Below are positions 51,804 through 60,666 of a stretch of 64,000 nucleotides of DNA, piece after piece. The DNA is from DATFQE01 sp963733845. GTDB lineage: Bacteria > Actinomycetota > Thermoleophilia > Gaiellales > Gaiellaceae. Under the pieces are notes generated by a model. That model saw only the letters and a list, made by a program, of their open reading frames with translations, searched no databases and was not told where the DNA came from. The stretch's first letter is position 1; each line of letters starts with the position of its first letter. Both the position numbers and the translations under genes were made by a program. Location of the stretch: assembly GCA_963733845.1 (NCBI GenBank), contig CAVTEM010000003.1, positions 6,061-70,060 on the forward strand. The letters are read 5' to 3'.

Positions 51804-52565
51804 GTGGATTCCGATCTGGCTTTCGCGCTCACGCTGGCCGACACCGCTGACGCGATCACGATGCGCCACTTCCGCTCGCCCGAGCTCGAAGTGGAGACGA
51901 AATCCGACCTGACGCCGGTGTCGGTGGCCGATCGCGCCGCCGAGGAGGCGTTGCGCGCCGCGATCGAGCGGGAACGGCCGGGCGAGGCTGTGGTGGGGGA
52001 GGAGTTCGGCGCCGAGGGCGTGGGCGATGCCCGCTGGATCCTCGACCCGATCGACGGGACGAAGCACTACGTGCGCGGGATCCCCCTCTGGGCGACGCTG
52101 ATCGCGCTCGAGCGCGAGGGTTCGATCGTCGCCGCCGTGGCGTCCGCGCCGGCCCTGGAGACGCGCTGGTGGGCGAGTCGTGGCGAAGGCGCGTTCGCGA
52201 ACCACCAGCCGATCCGCGTCTCCTCGGTTGCCACGCTGGAGGAGGCTTCGTTCTCGCACGCGGGCGTCCACAGCTTCGACAAGCGAGGGCTCGGCAAGGC
52301 CCTTCGAGCGCTGTCCGAGCGGGCCTGGATGGAGCGCGCCTACGGCGATTTCTGGCAGCACATGCTCGTCGCCGAGGGCAGGCTCGACTTCGCCGTCGAG
52401 GCCGCCGTGAACCTCTGGGACCTCGCGGCCGTGCAGCTGATCGTCGAGGAGGCCGGCGGCCGCTTCAGCGACTTCACGGACGCCGCCCGGCCGGACGGCG
52501 GCAACGCCGTCTCGAGCAACGGCCTCTTGCACGACGCGGTGCTGGCTGCGCTCGGCGCCGGCTGA
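51804..52565 (+). CDS. Inositol monophosphatase family protein (histidinol-phosphatase-like)
   Basis: A 253-residue lithium-sensitive-type phosphatase. Metal motifs: GEEFG near residue 72, WILDPIDGTKHYVRGIP near 82-98 and VNLWDLAAVQLIVEEAGG near 203-220. The TKHYVRG version and DFWQHMLVAEGR suit HisN histidinol-phosphatases, though inositol or other sugar phosphates are possible. It is divergent from the amine dehydrogenase and may be unrelated to that pathway. Confidence 0.85.
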   Translation: MDSDLAFALTLADTADAITMRHFRSPELEVETKSDLTPVSVADRAAEEALRAAIERERPGEAVVGEEFGAEGVGDARWILDPIDGTKHYVRGIPLWATLIALEREGSIVAAVASAPALETRWWASRGEGAFANHQPIRVSSVATLEEASFSHAGVHSFDKRGLGKALRALSERAWMERAYGDFWQHMLVAEGRLDFAVEAAVNLWDLAAVQLIVEEAGGRFSDFTDAARPDGGNAVSSNGLLHDAVLAALGAG

Positions 52566-52760
52566 GGGCAGGACGCGCAGCCGGGGGTTCACCCGAGCGC
52601 GGACCTCGCGCCGATCCGCGCACTCTCTTGCACCAATCGGCGAGGCAATGCACGGCGCCCGATGCGAGGTGAGACGACGCTGGACATCACGCTCTGCCCT
52701 TGTGGACGCATCGACACACGCTTTGAACGAAGCCGGCACACCTGTGTGCGCCGCGACCAC

Positions 52761-53692
52761 CTACCCTCCTGATCTCCCCCGGGTGGGTGGGGGGTGGTGG
52801 GTGGGGTGACCCACGGCCGCGAGCGCGTCGGTGAAGGCGCGGCTCTCCGCGGTGCTCCGGAGCCGCGTGAAGTGGCGGTCGGCGTAGCCCGCGAAGTCGA
52901 AGTCCAGCTCAGAGATGCCCTGCTGGAGGACGCCCCACATCGCCTCGCGAAAGTCGGACATGAACTTCATCAGCTGCAGGTGCGCGGCCTTCGCTGCGTG
53001 CACCTCGCCGAAGTACGCCTCGAGCAACCGTTCGTCGTCCGCGGGCTCGAAGTCGTGGTTGACCGCGAAGTTGGCGAGGTCGAAGAAGCGGTCGCCCATG
53101 CCCGCGTACTCCCAGTCGACGATGCGGATCCCGTCGTCGGGAGTGCGGATGAAGTTCGCGTTCAGCAGGTCGTTGTGGCACGGCACCTCGCGCCGGCCGC
53201 CCAGCGAGGCCTCGATCCGATCGGCCACCTCCTTCGCGTCCTCGTACGAGGCGGGTACGACCACGCCGTGAGCCACGAGCGCTGGCGCGGTACGCCTCGA
53301 CGACCCGGAACGAGTCGAACCGCGCCGGGATCCGCGGCCCCTCGTGCACCCGCCGCAGCAGGCCGACCGTCTCGACGAGCACGTCGGGCCGCCGGATCTC
53401 CTCGGGCGGCGCGGGCGCGCCCTCCGACGAACTGAGTCACGAGGTAGCCCTCGGGCTCGACGAAAGCCACTACCTCCGGGCCGACGCCGATCGAGGCCGC
53501 CACGGTCGCAGCCCGGTACTCGGCCCGCCGGTCGATGCCGAGCAGGTGGGTGTCCTTGCCGCCGATACGGAGCACGTAGGCGCGGCCGTCGCAATCGACC
53601 CGAAAATTGCGGTTGGTGATGCCGCCGCCTAGCGGCTCGACGTCGACCCGCCGCCCGGGCCAGACGCGCGCGGCGATCTTCTCGACGTCCAC
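52761..53692 (-). CDS. Choline/aminoglycoside kinase-like phosphotransferase (two frameshifts)
   Basis: About 309 residues after removing extra bases near 53437 and 53290. N-lobe: VEPLGGGITNRNFRVDCDGRAYVLRIGG (ATP loop and Lys region). C-lobe: EVPCHNDLLNANFIRT holds the catalytic Asp of the Brenner motif, and IRIVDWEYAGMGDRFFDLANF the metal-binding Asp, as in choline/ethanolamine kinases. The GTG at 53692 is 9 nt from TAGGAT on the minus strand. Its place beside amine-catabolism genes suggests an amino-alcohol substrate (inference). Confidence 0.83.
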
Positions 53693-53701
53693 GAAGCACC
53701 G

Positions 53702-53707
53702 ATCCTA
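53702..53707 (-). promoter_or_regulatory. -10 of the kinase-like gene
   Basis: On the minus strand TAGGAT lies 9 nt before the GTG at 53692. Confidence 0.45.
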
Positions 53708-53723
53708 GACACGGGGCGCGGAT

Positions 53724-53729
53724 TAGAGT
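53724..53729 (+). promoter_or_regulatory. Leaderless-type -10 of the glutamine-synthetase-like operon
   Basis: TAGAGT lies 7 nt before the GTG at 53737, which opens a five-gene run. Confidence 0.5.
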
Positions 53730-53736
53730 CCGTTTC

Positions 53737-55068
53737 GTGCTGAGCGTCGAGGAGCTGCGGAGCGACGTCGAGAGTGGCGCGATCGACACGGTCGTCGTCG
53801 CCTTCACGGACATGCAGGGGCGCCTGATGGGCAAGCGCCTGCACGCCGAGTTCTTCCTGGAGGACGCGCTCGACCACGGCGTCGAGGGCTGCAACTACCT
53901 GCTCGCCCTCGAGATGGAGATGGACCCCGTGCCGGGCTACGGCATCGCGAGCTGGGAGCAGGGATACGGCGACTTCCGGCTCGCTCCCGACCTCGGCACG
54001 CTGCGCCGGATCCCCTGGCTCGAGGCGACGGCGCTCGTCCTCTGCGACGTCGGCTGGCTCGACGGCTCGCCGGTCGCGCCGTCGCCGCGTCAGGTTCTGA
54101 AGGCGCAGGTCGAGCGGGCCGAGAGCCTCGGCTACACGCCGATGATCGGCTCGGAGCTCGAGTTCTACCTCCTGCGGGAGAGCTACTCCGAAGCACACGC
54201 CAAGCACTACCGCGAGCTCACGCCGTCGGTCCCGTACATCCTCGACTACCACGTGCTCGCGACCACCTACGACGAGCCGCTCATCCGCCAGATCCGCAAC
54301 GGGATGCACGCCGCCGGCATCCGGGTCGAGACCTCGAAGGGCGAGGCGTGGCCGGGGCAGCAGGAGATCAACTTCCGCTACGCGGACGCCGTCACGATGG
54401 CCGACAACCACGTGATCTACAAGAACGGCGCCAAGGAGATCGCGCACCTGAACGGCTGCTCGATCACCTTCATGGCCAAGCCCGACCACACCTGGATCGG
54501 CAACTCGTGCCACATTCACTCCAGTCTCTGGCGCGAGGACCGGAACGCGTTCGCCGGCGAGTCCGACGTCTTCAAGCACTACCTCGCGGGACACATCGCG
54601 TGCCTGCGCGAGCTCGCGGTCTTCATGGCGCCGACGATCAACTCGTACAAGCGCTACGCGGCCGGAAGCTGGGCGCCCACGACGCTCGCGTGGGGCCACG
54701 ACAACCGCACGTGCGGCTTTCGAATCGTCGGTCACGGCGACGCGCTCCGCACCGAGACGCGCATTCCGGGCGGCGACGTCAATCCGTACCTCGCGTTCGC
54801 GGCCCTCGTCGCGGCAGGGCTGCACGGGATCGAGAACGAGCTCGAGCTGCCGCCCGCACTGGAGGGGAACGCGTACGAGTCGGACGCCGAGCGCTTCCCG
54901 CACGCGCTGCGCGAGGCGATCGAGGCGCTCGAGAGCGGCACGATGGCCCGCGAGGCCCTCGGCGACGACGTGGTCGACCACTACCTGAACTACGCGCGCA
55001 CCGAGCAGCGCCTCTTCGACGAGGTCGTCACCTGCTACGAGCGCGAGCGCCTGTTCGAGCGCGGATGA
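53737..55068 (+). CDS. Glutamine-synthetase-like gamma-glutamyl-amine ligase (PuuA type)
   Basis: A 443-residue GS-fold protein. N-terminal beta-grasp ends IDTVVVAFTDMQGRLMGKRL; catalytic parts are GSELEFYLL, NSCHIHSSLW and FRIVGHGDALRTETRIPGGDVNPYLA. It lacks the adenylylation-site region of GlnA and fits the PuuA/GlnA3/GlnA4 group that joins glutamate to polyamines or ethanolamine. It heads an operon with two PuuD-like hydrolases and an aldehyde dehydrogenase, all with 4-nt overlaps or short gaps. Confidence 0.9.
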   Translation: MLSVEELRSDVESGAIDTVVVAFTDMQGRLMGKRLHAEFFLEDALDHGVEGCNYLLALEMEMDPVPGYGIASWEQGYGDFRLAPDLGTLRRIPWLEATALVLCDVGWLDGSPVAPSPRQVLKAQVERAESLGYTPMIGSELEFYLLRESYSEAHAKHYRELTPSVPYILDYHVLATTYDEPLIRQIRNGMHAAGIRVETSKGEAWPGQQEINFRYADAVTMADNHVIYKNGAKEIAHLNGCSITFMAKPDHTWIGNSCHIHSSLWREDRNAFAGESDVFKHYLAGHIACLRELAVFMAPTINSYKRYAAGSWAPTTLAWGHDNRTCGFRIVGHGDALRTETRIPGGDVNPYLAFAALVAAGLHGIENELELPPALEGNAYESDAERFPHALREAIEALESGTMAREALGDDVVDHYLNYARTEQRLFDEVVTCYERERLFERG

Positions 55069-55775
55069 GGCCCCTGATCGGGATCACGTCCTATGCGGAG
55101 GAGATCCGCTGGGGTGTCTGGGAGGAGAAAGCCGCGCTCATACCGCTCAGCTACGTGCAGGCCGTGGAGCAGGCCGGTGGGCGGGCGCTCGTCATCCCGC
55201 CGAGCGACGACGGCGTCGACGAGACGCTTGCCGCGCTCGACGGCATCGTCTTCTCGGGGGGCGGCGACCTCGACCCGGCGCTCTACGGCGCCGACGCGCA
55301 TCCGCAGACCGACGTCCCGCACACGCTCCGCGACGAGGCCGAGTTGCGCCTGCTCGGCGCAGCCCTCGAAAGGGACATGCCCGTGCTGGCCGTGTGCCGT
55401 GGCTCCCAACTCCTCAACGTCGCGCTGGGCGGGGATCTGGTGCAGCACCTGCCCGACGAGCTCGGCCACGAGCGCCACAAGCACGAGCCCGGCCAGTTCT
55501 CCGATCACGACGTGCGGCTCGACCCAAGCTCGCGCGTGGGGACCATCCTCGGCGACCACGCACCGGTGAAGTCGCACCACCACCAGGGCTACGGGAAGCT
55601 CGGCGACGGCCTCCGCGAGGCCGGCTGGGCCGACGACGGGACCGTCGAGGCCCTGGAGGACCCGGAGAGGCGCTTCGCGGTCGGCGTGCTCTGGCATCCC
55701 GAGGAGGGTGAGGACTTCGCGCTCTTCCAAGGGCTCGTCGACGAGGCGCGCCGCTACCGGGAGCAGCGCCGATGA
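55065..55775 (+). CDS. Gamma-glutamyl-amine hydrolase, PuuD-like, copy 1
   Basis: A 236-residue class I glutamine-amidotransferase-like hydrolase (peptidase C26). Nucleophile Cys in LAVCRGSQLLNVALGG near residue 109, and the His-Glu pair in GVLWHPEEGEDF near 213. In the Puu route this type releases glutamate from gamma-glutamyl-GABA. The ATG overlaps the glutamine-synthetase-like stop by 4 nt. HHHQGYGKLG differs from copy 2. Confidence 0.9.
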   Translation: MRPLIGITSYAEEIRWGVWEEKAALIPLSYVQAVEQAGGRALVIPPSDDGVDETLAALDGIVFSGGGDLDPALYGADAHPQTDVPHTLRDEAELRLLGAALERDMPVLAVCRGSQLLNVALGGDLVQHLPDELGHERHKHEPGQFSDHDVRLDPSSRVGTILGDHAPVKSHHHQGYGKLGDGLREAGWADDGTVEALEDPERRFAVGVLWHPEEGEDFALFQGLVDEARRYREQRR

Positions 55776-56497
55776 CCGACCAGAAGCCGGTGATCGGCGT
55801 GACCTCGTTCGTCGAGAGTGTGCGCTGGGGCCACTGGAGCGCGCTCGGGGCGCTGACGCCGTTCGCCTACGTCCGAGCCATCGCGAGCGCCGGCGGTCGT
55901 CCGGTCCAACTCCCACCCGATGCGGACGCGGTCGACGAGACCCTCGACCGCCTGGACGGTTTGGTCGTGACGGGCGGCATCGACGTCGACTCGGCGCTCT
56001 ACGGCGCCGAGCAGCATCCGACGACGGCCGGAGTCCGCGCCGAGCAGGATCAGGCCGAGCTCGCGCTGCTCGAAGGCGCGCTCGAGCTCGATTTGCCGTT
56101 GCTCGCGATCTGCCGTGGCTCTCAGCTGCTCAACGTGCTGCGCGGCGGCGACATCGTCCAGGATCTCGCCGAGGGGGACGGGAGGCCCGAGCTCCACGGC
56201 GACGGCACCGGAGACGCGTCCATGCACGAGATCCGCACGCGCGAGGGAACGCGACTCGCCGAGCTGCTCGGCGCGAGGACCGTCGTCGCGAGCGAGCACC
56301 ATCAGGCGCTCGGCCGCATCGGCCATGGGCTGGAGGAGTCCGGCTGGGCGGCCGACGGGATGGTCGAGGCAGTCGAGGATCCCGGCAAGCGATTCGCGCT
56401 CGGCGTGCTCTGGCATCCGGAGCGCGCGGAGAGCTCGGAGCTGTTCGCCGCTCTGGTCGAGGAGGCTCGGCGCTTTCGCCGGGAGCGCACGTCGTGA
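55772..56497 (+). CDS. Gamma-glutamyl-amine hydrolase, PuuD-like, copy 2
   Basis: A 241-residue paralogue of the preceding gene with the same triad: Cys in LAICRGSQLLNVLRGG and His-Glu in GVLWHPERAES. The starts (IGVTSFVESVRWGHW here, IGITSYAEEIRWGVW there) show a tandem duplication that has since diverged. It may hydrolyse a second gamma-glutamyl intermediate or form a hetero-oligomer with copy 1. ATGA overlap upstream, GTGA overlap downstream. Confidence 0.9.
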   Translation: MTDQKPVIGVTSFVESVRWGHWSALGALTPFAYVRAIASAGGRPVQLPPDADAVDETLDRLDGLVVTGGIDVDSALYGAEQHPTTAGVRAEQDQAELALLEGALELDLPLLAICRGSQLLNVLRGGDIVQDLAEGDGRPELHGDGTGDASMHEIRTREGTRLAELLGARTVVASEHHQALGRIGHGLEESGWAADGMVEAVEDPGKRFALGVLWHPERAESSELFAALVEEARRFRRERTS

Positions 56498-57847
56498 CGC
56501 TCACGGTCGTGAATCCGGCCACGGAGGAGCCGATCGCCGAGCTCGAGCAGGCCGGCATCGAGGAGGTGGACGCCGCCGTCGTGCGCGCGCGAGCGGCGTT
56601 CGGTGCCTGGCGCGCCGTCGGCGTCGCCGATCGCGCGCGCCTGCTGCGGCGGCTGGCGACCCTGGTCGAGGAGCACACCGAGGAGCTGGCCCGGATCGAG
56701 TCGCGTAACGTCGGCAAGCCGATCGCCGGCGCGCGCGGCGAGGTCGGGATGGTGGCGAACGTGTTCCACTTCTACGCGGGCGCGGTCGACAAGCACCACG
56801 GCGAGACGATTCCCGTCGACGGTGGCGTGGACCTCACCTTCCGAGAGCCGCTCGGGCGTCTGCGGGCTGATCGTCCCGTGGAACTTCCCGCTCAACATCG
56901 CGAGCTGGAAGCTCGGGCCCGCGCTCGCCTGCGGGAACACCGTCGTGCTGAAGCCGGCGGAGCTGACGCCCCTCTCCGCGCTCCGGCTCGCCGAGCTCGT
57001 CCTCGAGGCGGGGATCCCCGAGGGCGTCGTCAACGTCGTCGTCGGCCCGGGCCGCGTCGTCGGGCAACGGCTGGTCGAGCACCCCGACGTCGCCAAGATC
57101 GCGTTCACAGGCTCCACCGAGGTCGGCGCTTCGGTCATGCGCGGCGCGGCGGACACCGTCAAGCGCGTCACGCTCGAGCTGGGCGGGAAGTCGGCGAACG
57201 TCGTGTTCGCGGACGCCGACCTGGAGCGGGCCGCGGCTTCGGCGCCGTACGCGGTGTTCGACAACGCCGGCCAGGATTGCTGTGCCCGCTCGCGCATCCT
57301 CGTGCAGCGCTCGGCGTGGGATCGCTTCGGCGAGCTGCTCGTCGAGGCGACCGCCGGCGTGCGCGTGGGCGACCCGGGCGACGAGGCCACCGAGATGGGG
57401 CCGCTGATCTCGGCCCAGCACCGCGAGACCGTGTCGTCCTACGTCGACGGTAGCGTTGTCTTTCGTGGAAACGTACCCGACGGTCCCGGCTACTGGTTCC
57501 CCTGCACGCTCGTGGAGGCGTCCAACGACGACCGTGTCGCGCGTGAGGAGGTGTTCGGCCCGGTCGCCGCCCTGATTCCCTTCGAGGACGAAGCCGAGGC
57601 GATCAGGCTCGCCAACGACACGCCGTACGGCCTGTCCGGCTCGATCTGGACTCGCGACGGGGCGCGTGCGCTGCGGGTCGCGCGCGGCCTCGACTCGGGC
57701 GTCCTCTCCGTCAACTCCAATAGCTCCGTGCGCGTGTCGACGCCGTTCGGCGGTTTCAAGCAATCCGGGTTCGGGCGCGAACTCGGGATGCACGCCCTGG
57801 AGAGCTACTCCGAGGTCAAGAACGTGTTCCTGTCGACGGAGGAGTAG
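56494..57847 (+). CDS. Aldehyde dehydrogenase (PuuC/betaine-aldehyde-dehydrogenase-like; one frameshift)
   Basis: About 450 residues after removing one extra base near 56852. NAD-binding PWNFPLN and FTGSTEVG, catalytic Glu in LELGGKSANVVF, nucleophile Cys in NAGQDCCARSR, and EEVFGPV near the C-terminus are all present. The N-terminus is slightly short for the family. It should oxidise a gamma-glutamyl-amino-aldehyde or similar to the acid. GTGA overlap with the second PuuD-like gene. Confidence 0.9.
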
Positions 57848-57849
57848 CG

Positions 57850-58620
57850 ATGGCCGGGAGGCTCGAGGGCAAGGTCGCGGTGATCACCGGCGCCGGTGGC
57901 GGGATGGGGCGCGAGGCGGCGCTCCTGTTCTCTGCCGAGGGCGCGAGCGTCTGCGTGGCGGACGTCGACGGCGGTGCGGCGGACACGACGGCCGGTGAAG
58001 CGCGTGAGGCGTTCGCGTTCCAGGTCGACGTGTCCGACGCGGTCAGCGTCGAGGCGATGTACGCGGCCACGGCCGACCGCTACGGCGGCATCGACGTCCT
58101 CTACAACAACGCCGGCATCTCGCCCGCAGACGACGCGTCGATCCTCGAGACCGAGCCCGACGCGTGGCAGCGTGTGCAGGACGTCAACACCAAGGGCGTC
58201 TACCTGTGCTGCAAGTACGGGATCCCGCATCTGCTCGAGCGCGGAGGCGGGTCGGTGATCAACGTCGCCTCGTTCGTCGCGGCCGTCGGCGCGGCGACGT
58301 CACAGATCTCCTACACGGCCTCGAAGGGCGCGGTCCTGTCGCTCTCGCGGGAGCTCGGCGTCCAGTTCGCCCGGCAGGGGATCAGGGTGAACGCGCTGTG
58401 CCCGGGTCCGGTCGAGACGCCGCTCCTGCTGCGGATCTTCGGCGACGACCCGGAGGCGTACGAGCGGCGGCGCGTGCACTGGCCGATGGGCCGGCTCGCG
58501 AAGCCGCGCGAGATCGTCAACGCGGCGCTCTTCCTGGCGAGCGACGAGTCGTCGTACGTGAACGCGGCGACGTTTCTCGTCGACGGGGGCCTGACGGCCT
58601 CCTACGTGACCCCCGTGTAA
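57850..58620 (+). CDS. Short-chain dehydrogenase/reductase
   Basis: A 256-residue classical SDR. Cofactor loop TGAGGGMGREA near residues 14-24, Asp in VADVDGG (NAD preference likely), NNAGIS near 91, active-site Ser and YxxxK in SQISYTASKGA near 155-165, and the PGPVETPLL loop. It lies 2 nt after the aldehyde dehydrogenase, so it is in the same operon; it may oxidise the alcohol form of the substrate. Confidence 0.92.
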   Translation: MAGRLEGKVAVITGAGGGMGREAALLFSAEGASVCVADVDGGAADTTAGEAREAFAFQVDVSDAVSVEAMYAATADRYGGIDVLYNNAGISPADDASILETEPDAWQRVQDVNTKGVYLCCKYGIPHLLERGGGSVINVASFVAAVGAATSQISYTASKGAVLSLSRELGVQFARQGIRVNALCPGPVETPLLLRIFGDDPEAYERRRVHWPMGRLAKPREIVNAALFLASDESSYVNAATFLVDGGLTASYVTPV

Positions 58621-58628
58621 CCGGGGCG

Positions 58629-59621
58629 CTAGCCGGGGATCCGCAGCACGATCTTGCCCATGTGCTCGCCGCGCTCCATGCGTTCGTGTGCGGCGCGTGC
58701 CTCGGCCAGCGGGAAGACGGAGTCGACGACCACCGGCGCCCGGCCCGACGCGACCAGGTCGTAGGCTCCCGCGAAGTCCGCGGCCGTGCCCATGGTCGAG
58801 CCCAGGATCGAGAGCTGCTTCCACCAGACGCGGTGGAGTGCGGCCTTCGGGTTCGGGCCTGTCGTGGCGCCGCAGACGGCCACGCGTCCGGCCGGCGCCG
58901 CGACCGCCAGCGAGGTCTGCCAGGTCTGCTCGCCCACGTGCTCGACGACGACGTCGGCCCCGTGGCCGCCGGTTGCCTCCTTGACGCGGGCGGCCACGTC
59001 CTCCGTGGCGTGGTTGATCGTGGCGGCCGCGCCGAGCTCCGCCGCCTTCGCCAGCTTGTCGTCGCTCGACGACGTGGCGATCACGCGCGCGCCGAGCGCC
59101 GTGGCGAGCGACAGCGCCGCCGTCCCGATCCCGCTGCCGACTCCCCACGCCAGCACCCACTCGCCCTCGCGGAGCTCGGCGCGCGTGACGAGCATGCGGT
59201 AGACGGTCTCGTAGACGAGCGGAAACGCAGCTGCTTCCTCGAACGAGAGGCGTTCGGGGAGGGGATGCACGTTCTCGGCGGGCACGGCAATCAGCTCGGC
59301 GTGCGTTCCGTCGGTGTGCTCACCGATCACGGTGATGCGGCCGTCGCCGTGCTCGAGCCCGGGGTTGATCACGACGCGGTCGCCGACGTCGAAACCCGCG
59401 ACGCCCTCGCCGAGGCCCGCGACGATCCCGGCGCCGTCGGCGCCGAGGATGCGCGGCTTCGGGACGGACGGCAGCCCCTGCCGGACCCAGAGGTCGAGCC
59501 GGTTGAGCGAGGCCGCCCGCAGGGAGATGAGCAGCTCGCCGGCGGCGGGCGCCGGATCGGGAGCGTCCTCGTAGCGCAGCACCTCGGGGCCGCCGTCCTC
59601 GTGAATGCGGATCGCCTTCAC
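58629..59621 (-). CDS. Quinone oxidoreductase-like MDR alcohol dehydrogenase
   Basis: A 330-residue medium-chain reductase. GroES-like N-terminal half (VLRYEDAPDPAPAAGELLI, ILGADGAGIVAGLG), Rossmann loop WGVGSGIGTAALSLATALGARVIATS, and SILGSTMGTAADF. The structural zinc Cys set of classical ADHs is absent, so it fits the quinone-reductase-like branch, NADP-dependent. The GTG at 59621 is 9 nt from TACGAT on the minus strand. It is convergent with the SDR gene. Confidence 0.88.
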   Translation of the reverse strand: MKAIRIHEDGGPEVLRYEDAPDPAPAAGELLISLRAASLNRLDLWVRQGLPSVPKPRILGADGAGIVAGLGEGVAGFDVGDRVVINPGLEHGDGRITVIGEHTDGTHAELIAVPAENVHPLPERLSFEEAAAFPLVYETVYRMLVTRAELREGEWVLAWGVGSGIGTAALSLATALGARVIATSSSDDKLAKAAELGAAATINHATEDVAARVKEATGGHGADVVVEHVGEQTWQTSLAVAAPAGRVAVCGATTGPNPKAALHRVWWKQLSILGSTMGTAADFAGAYDLVASGRAPVVVDSVFPLAEARAAHERMERGEHMGKIVLRIPG

Positions 59622-59654
59622 CGGGCGGCGATCGTACCCGCCACAATTCGATCC

Positions 59655-60666
59655 ATGAGGGCCGCGACCCTGGAGAAGCTGGGCGACGAGCTCGGTCTCG
59701 ACGTCGTCGGAGCCGCCGCGGTCGGTCCGTACGACGAGACGGAGCGGCACATCCGCGAGCGGCGCGAGCGCGGTCTCTTCGCGGACATGCGCTTCACGAT
59801 GTCCCGCCCCGAGGAGTCGTGCCATCCGGAGCGCCTGCTCGAGGGCGCACGGACGGTCGTCTCCGCGGCCCTCTGCTACTACGCCGACGCGCCAGAGCCC
59901 GCACCCGGCGAGGGACGCCTGCCGCGGTACGCGTGGCGGGACGGCTACGCGGAGCTGCGCGAGAAGCTCGATTCGCTCGGCCGCCGCCTCGGCGGCGACT
60001 ACCGCGTGCTCGTGGACGAGAACCAGCACGTCGACCGCGAGGCCGCCGCGCGCGCGGGAGTCGGCTTCTACGGGAAGAACACGCTCCTGATCACGCGCCG
60101 CTTCGGCTCCTGGGTCGTGCTGGGAACGCTCGTCACGACTGCTGAGGTCGAGCCCTCGCCGCCGCTGGGCCTCGATTGCGGCTCGTGCCGCCTCTGCGTC
60201 GACGCGTGCCCCACCGGCGCGCTGGACGAGCCCGGAACGCTCGACGCCACGCGCTGCCTGTCCTACTGGACGCAGACCGCCAACGACGTGCCCGAGCCTT
60301 ACCGCACAGGAGCTCGGCGCAAGCGTCTACGGCTGCGACATCTGCCAGGACGTCTGCCCCTGGAACCGCGGAGTCGAGAAGCGCCGCGCGGGGACGCCCT
60401 TGCCGGGTGGAGCCGAGGCGAACGTGTCGCTGGTGGACTGGCTCGAGCGGGACGCCGACGAGCTCGCGGACGACTACAGCCGGCTGTTCGTGCCCAGGAA
60501 GGACGGGCGCTACCTGAAGCGAAACGCGCTCGTGGCGCTCGGGAACGCGGGGCGCCCCGAGGACCGAGCCATCGCCGAGCGCCATCTGACCGACGAGGAC
60601 CCGCTGCTGCGCGAGTACGCCGAATGGGCGTGCAGGCGGCTCGACGAACGGGGCGACACCGGGTGA
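59655..60666 (+). CDS. queG: Epoxyqueuosine reductase QueG (one frameshift)
   Basis: About 336 residues after removing one extra A near 60308. This cobalamin- and Fe-S-dependent enzyme makes the last step to queuosine in tRNA. Seen: RRERGLFADMRFTMSRPEE, GKNTLLI, the first [4Fe-4S] motif CGSCRLCVDACPTGAL and, beyond the indel, the second motif CDICQDVCPWN. The C-terminal HEAT-like repeat (ALVALGNAGRPED) follows. queF at the other end of the window is the only other queuosine gene here. Confidence 0.92.
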
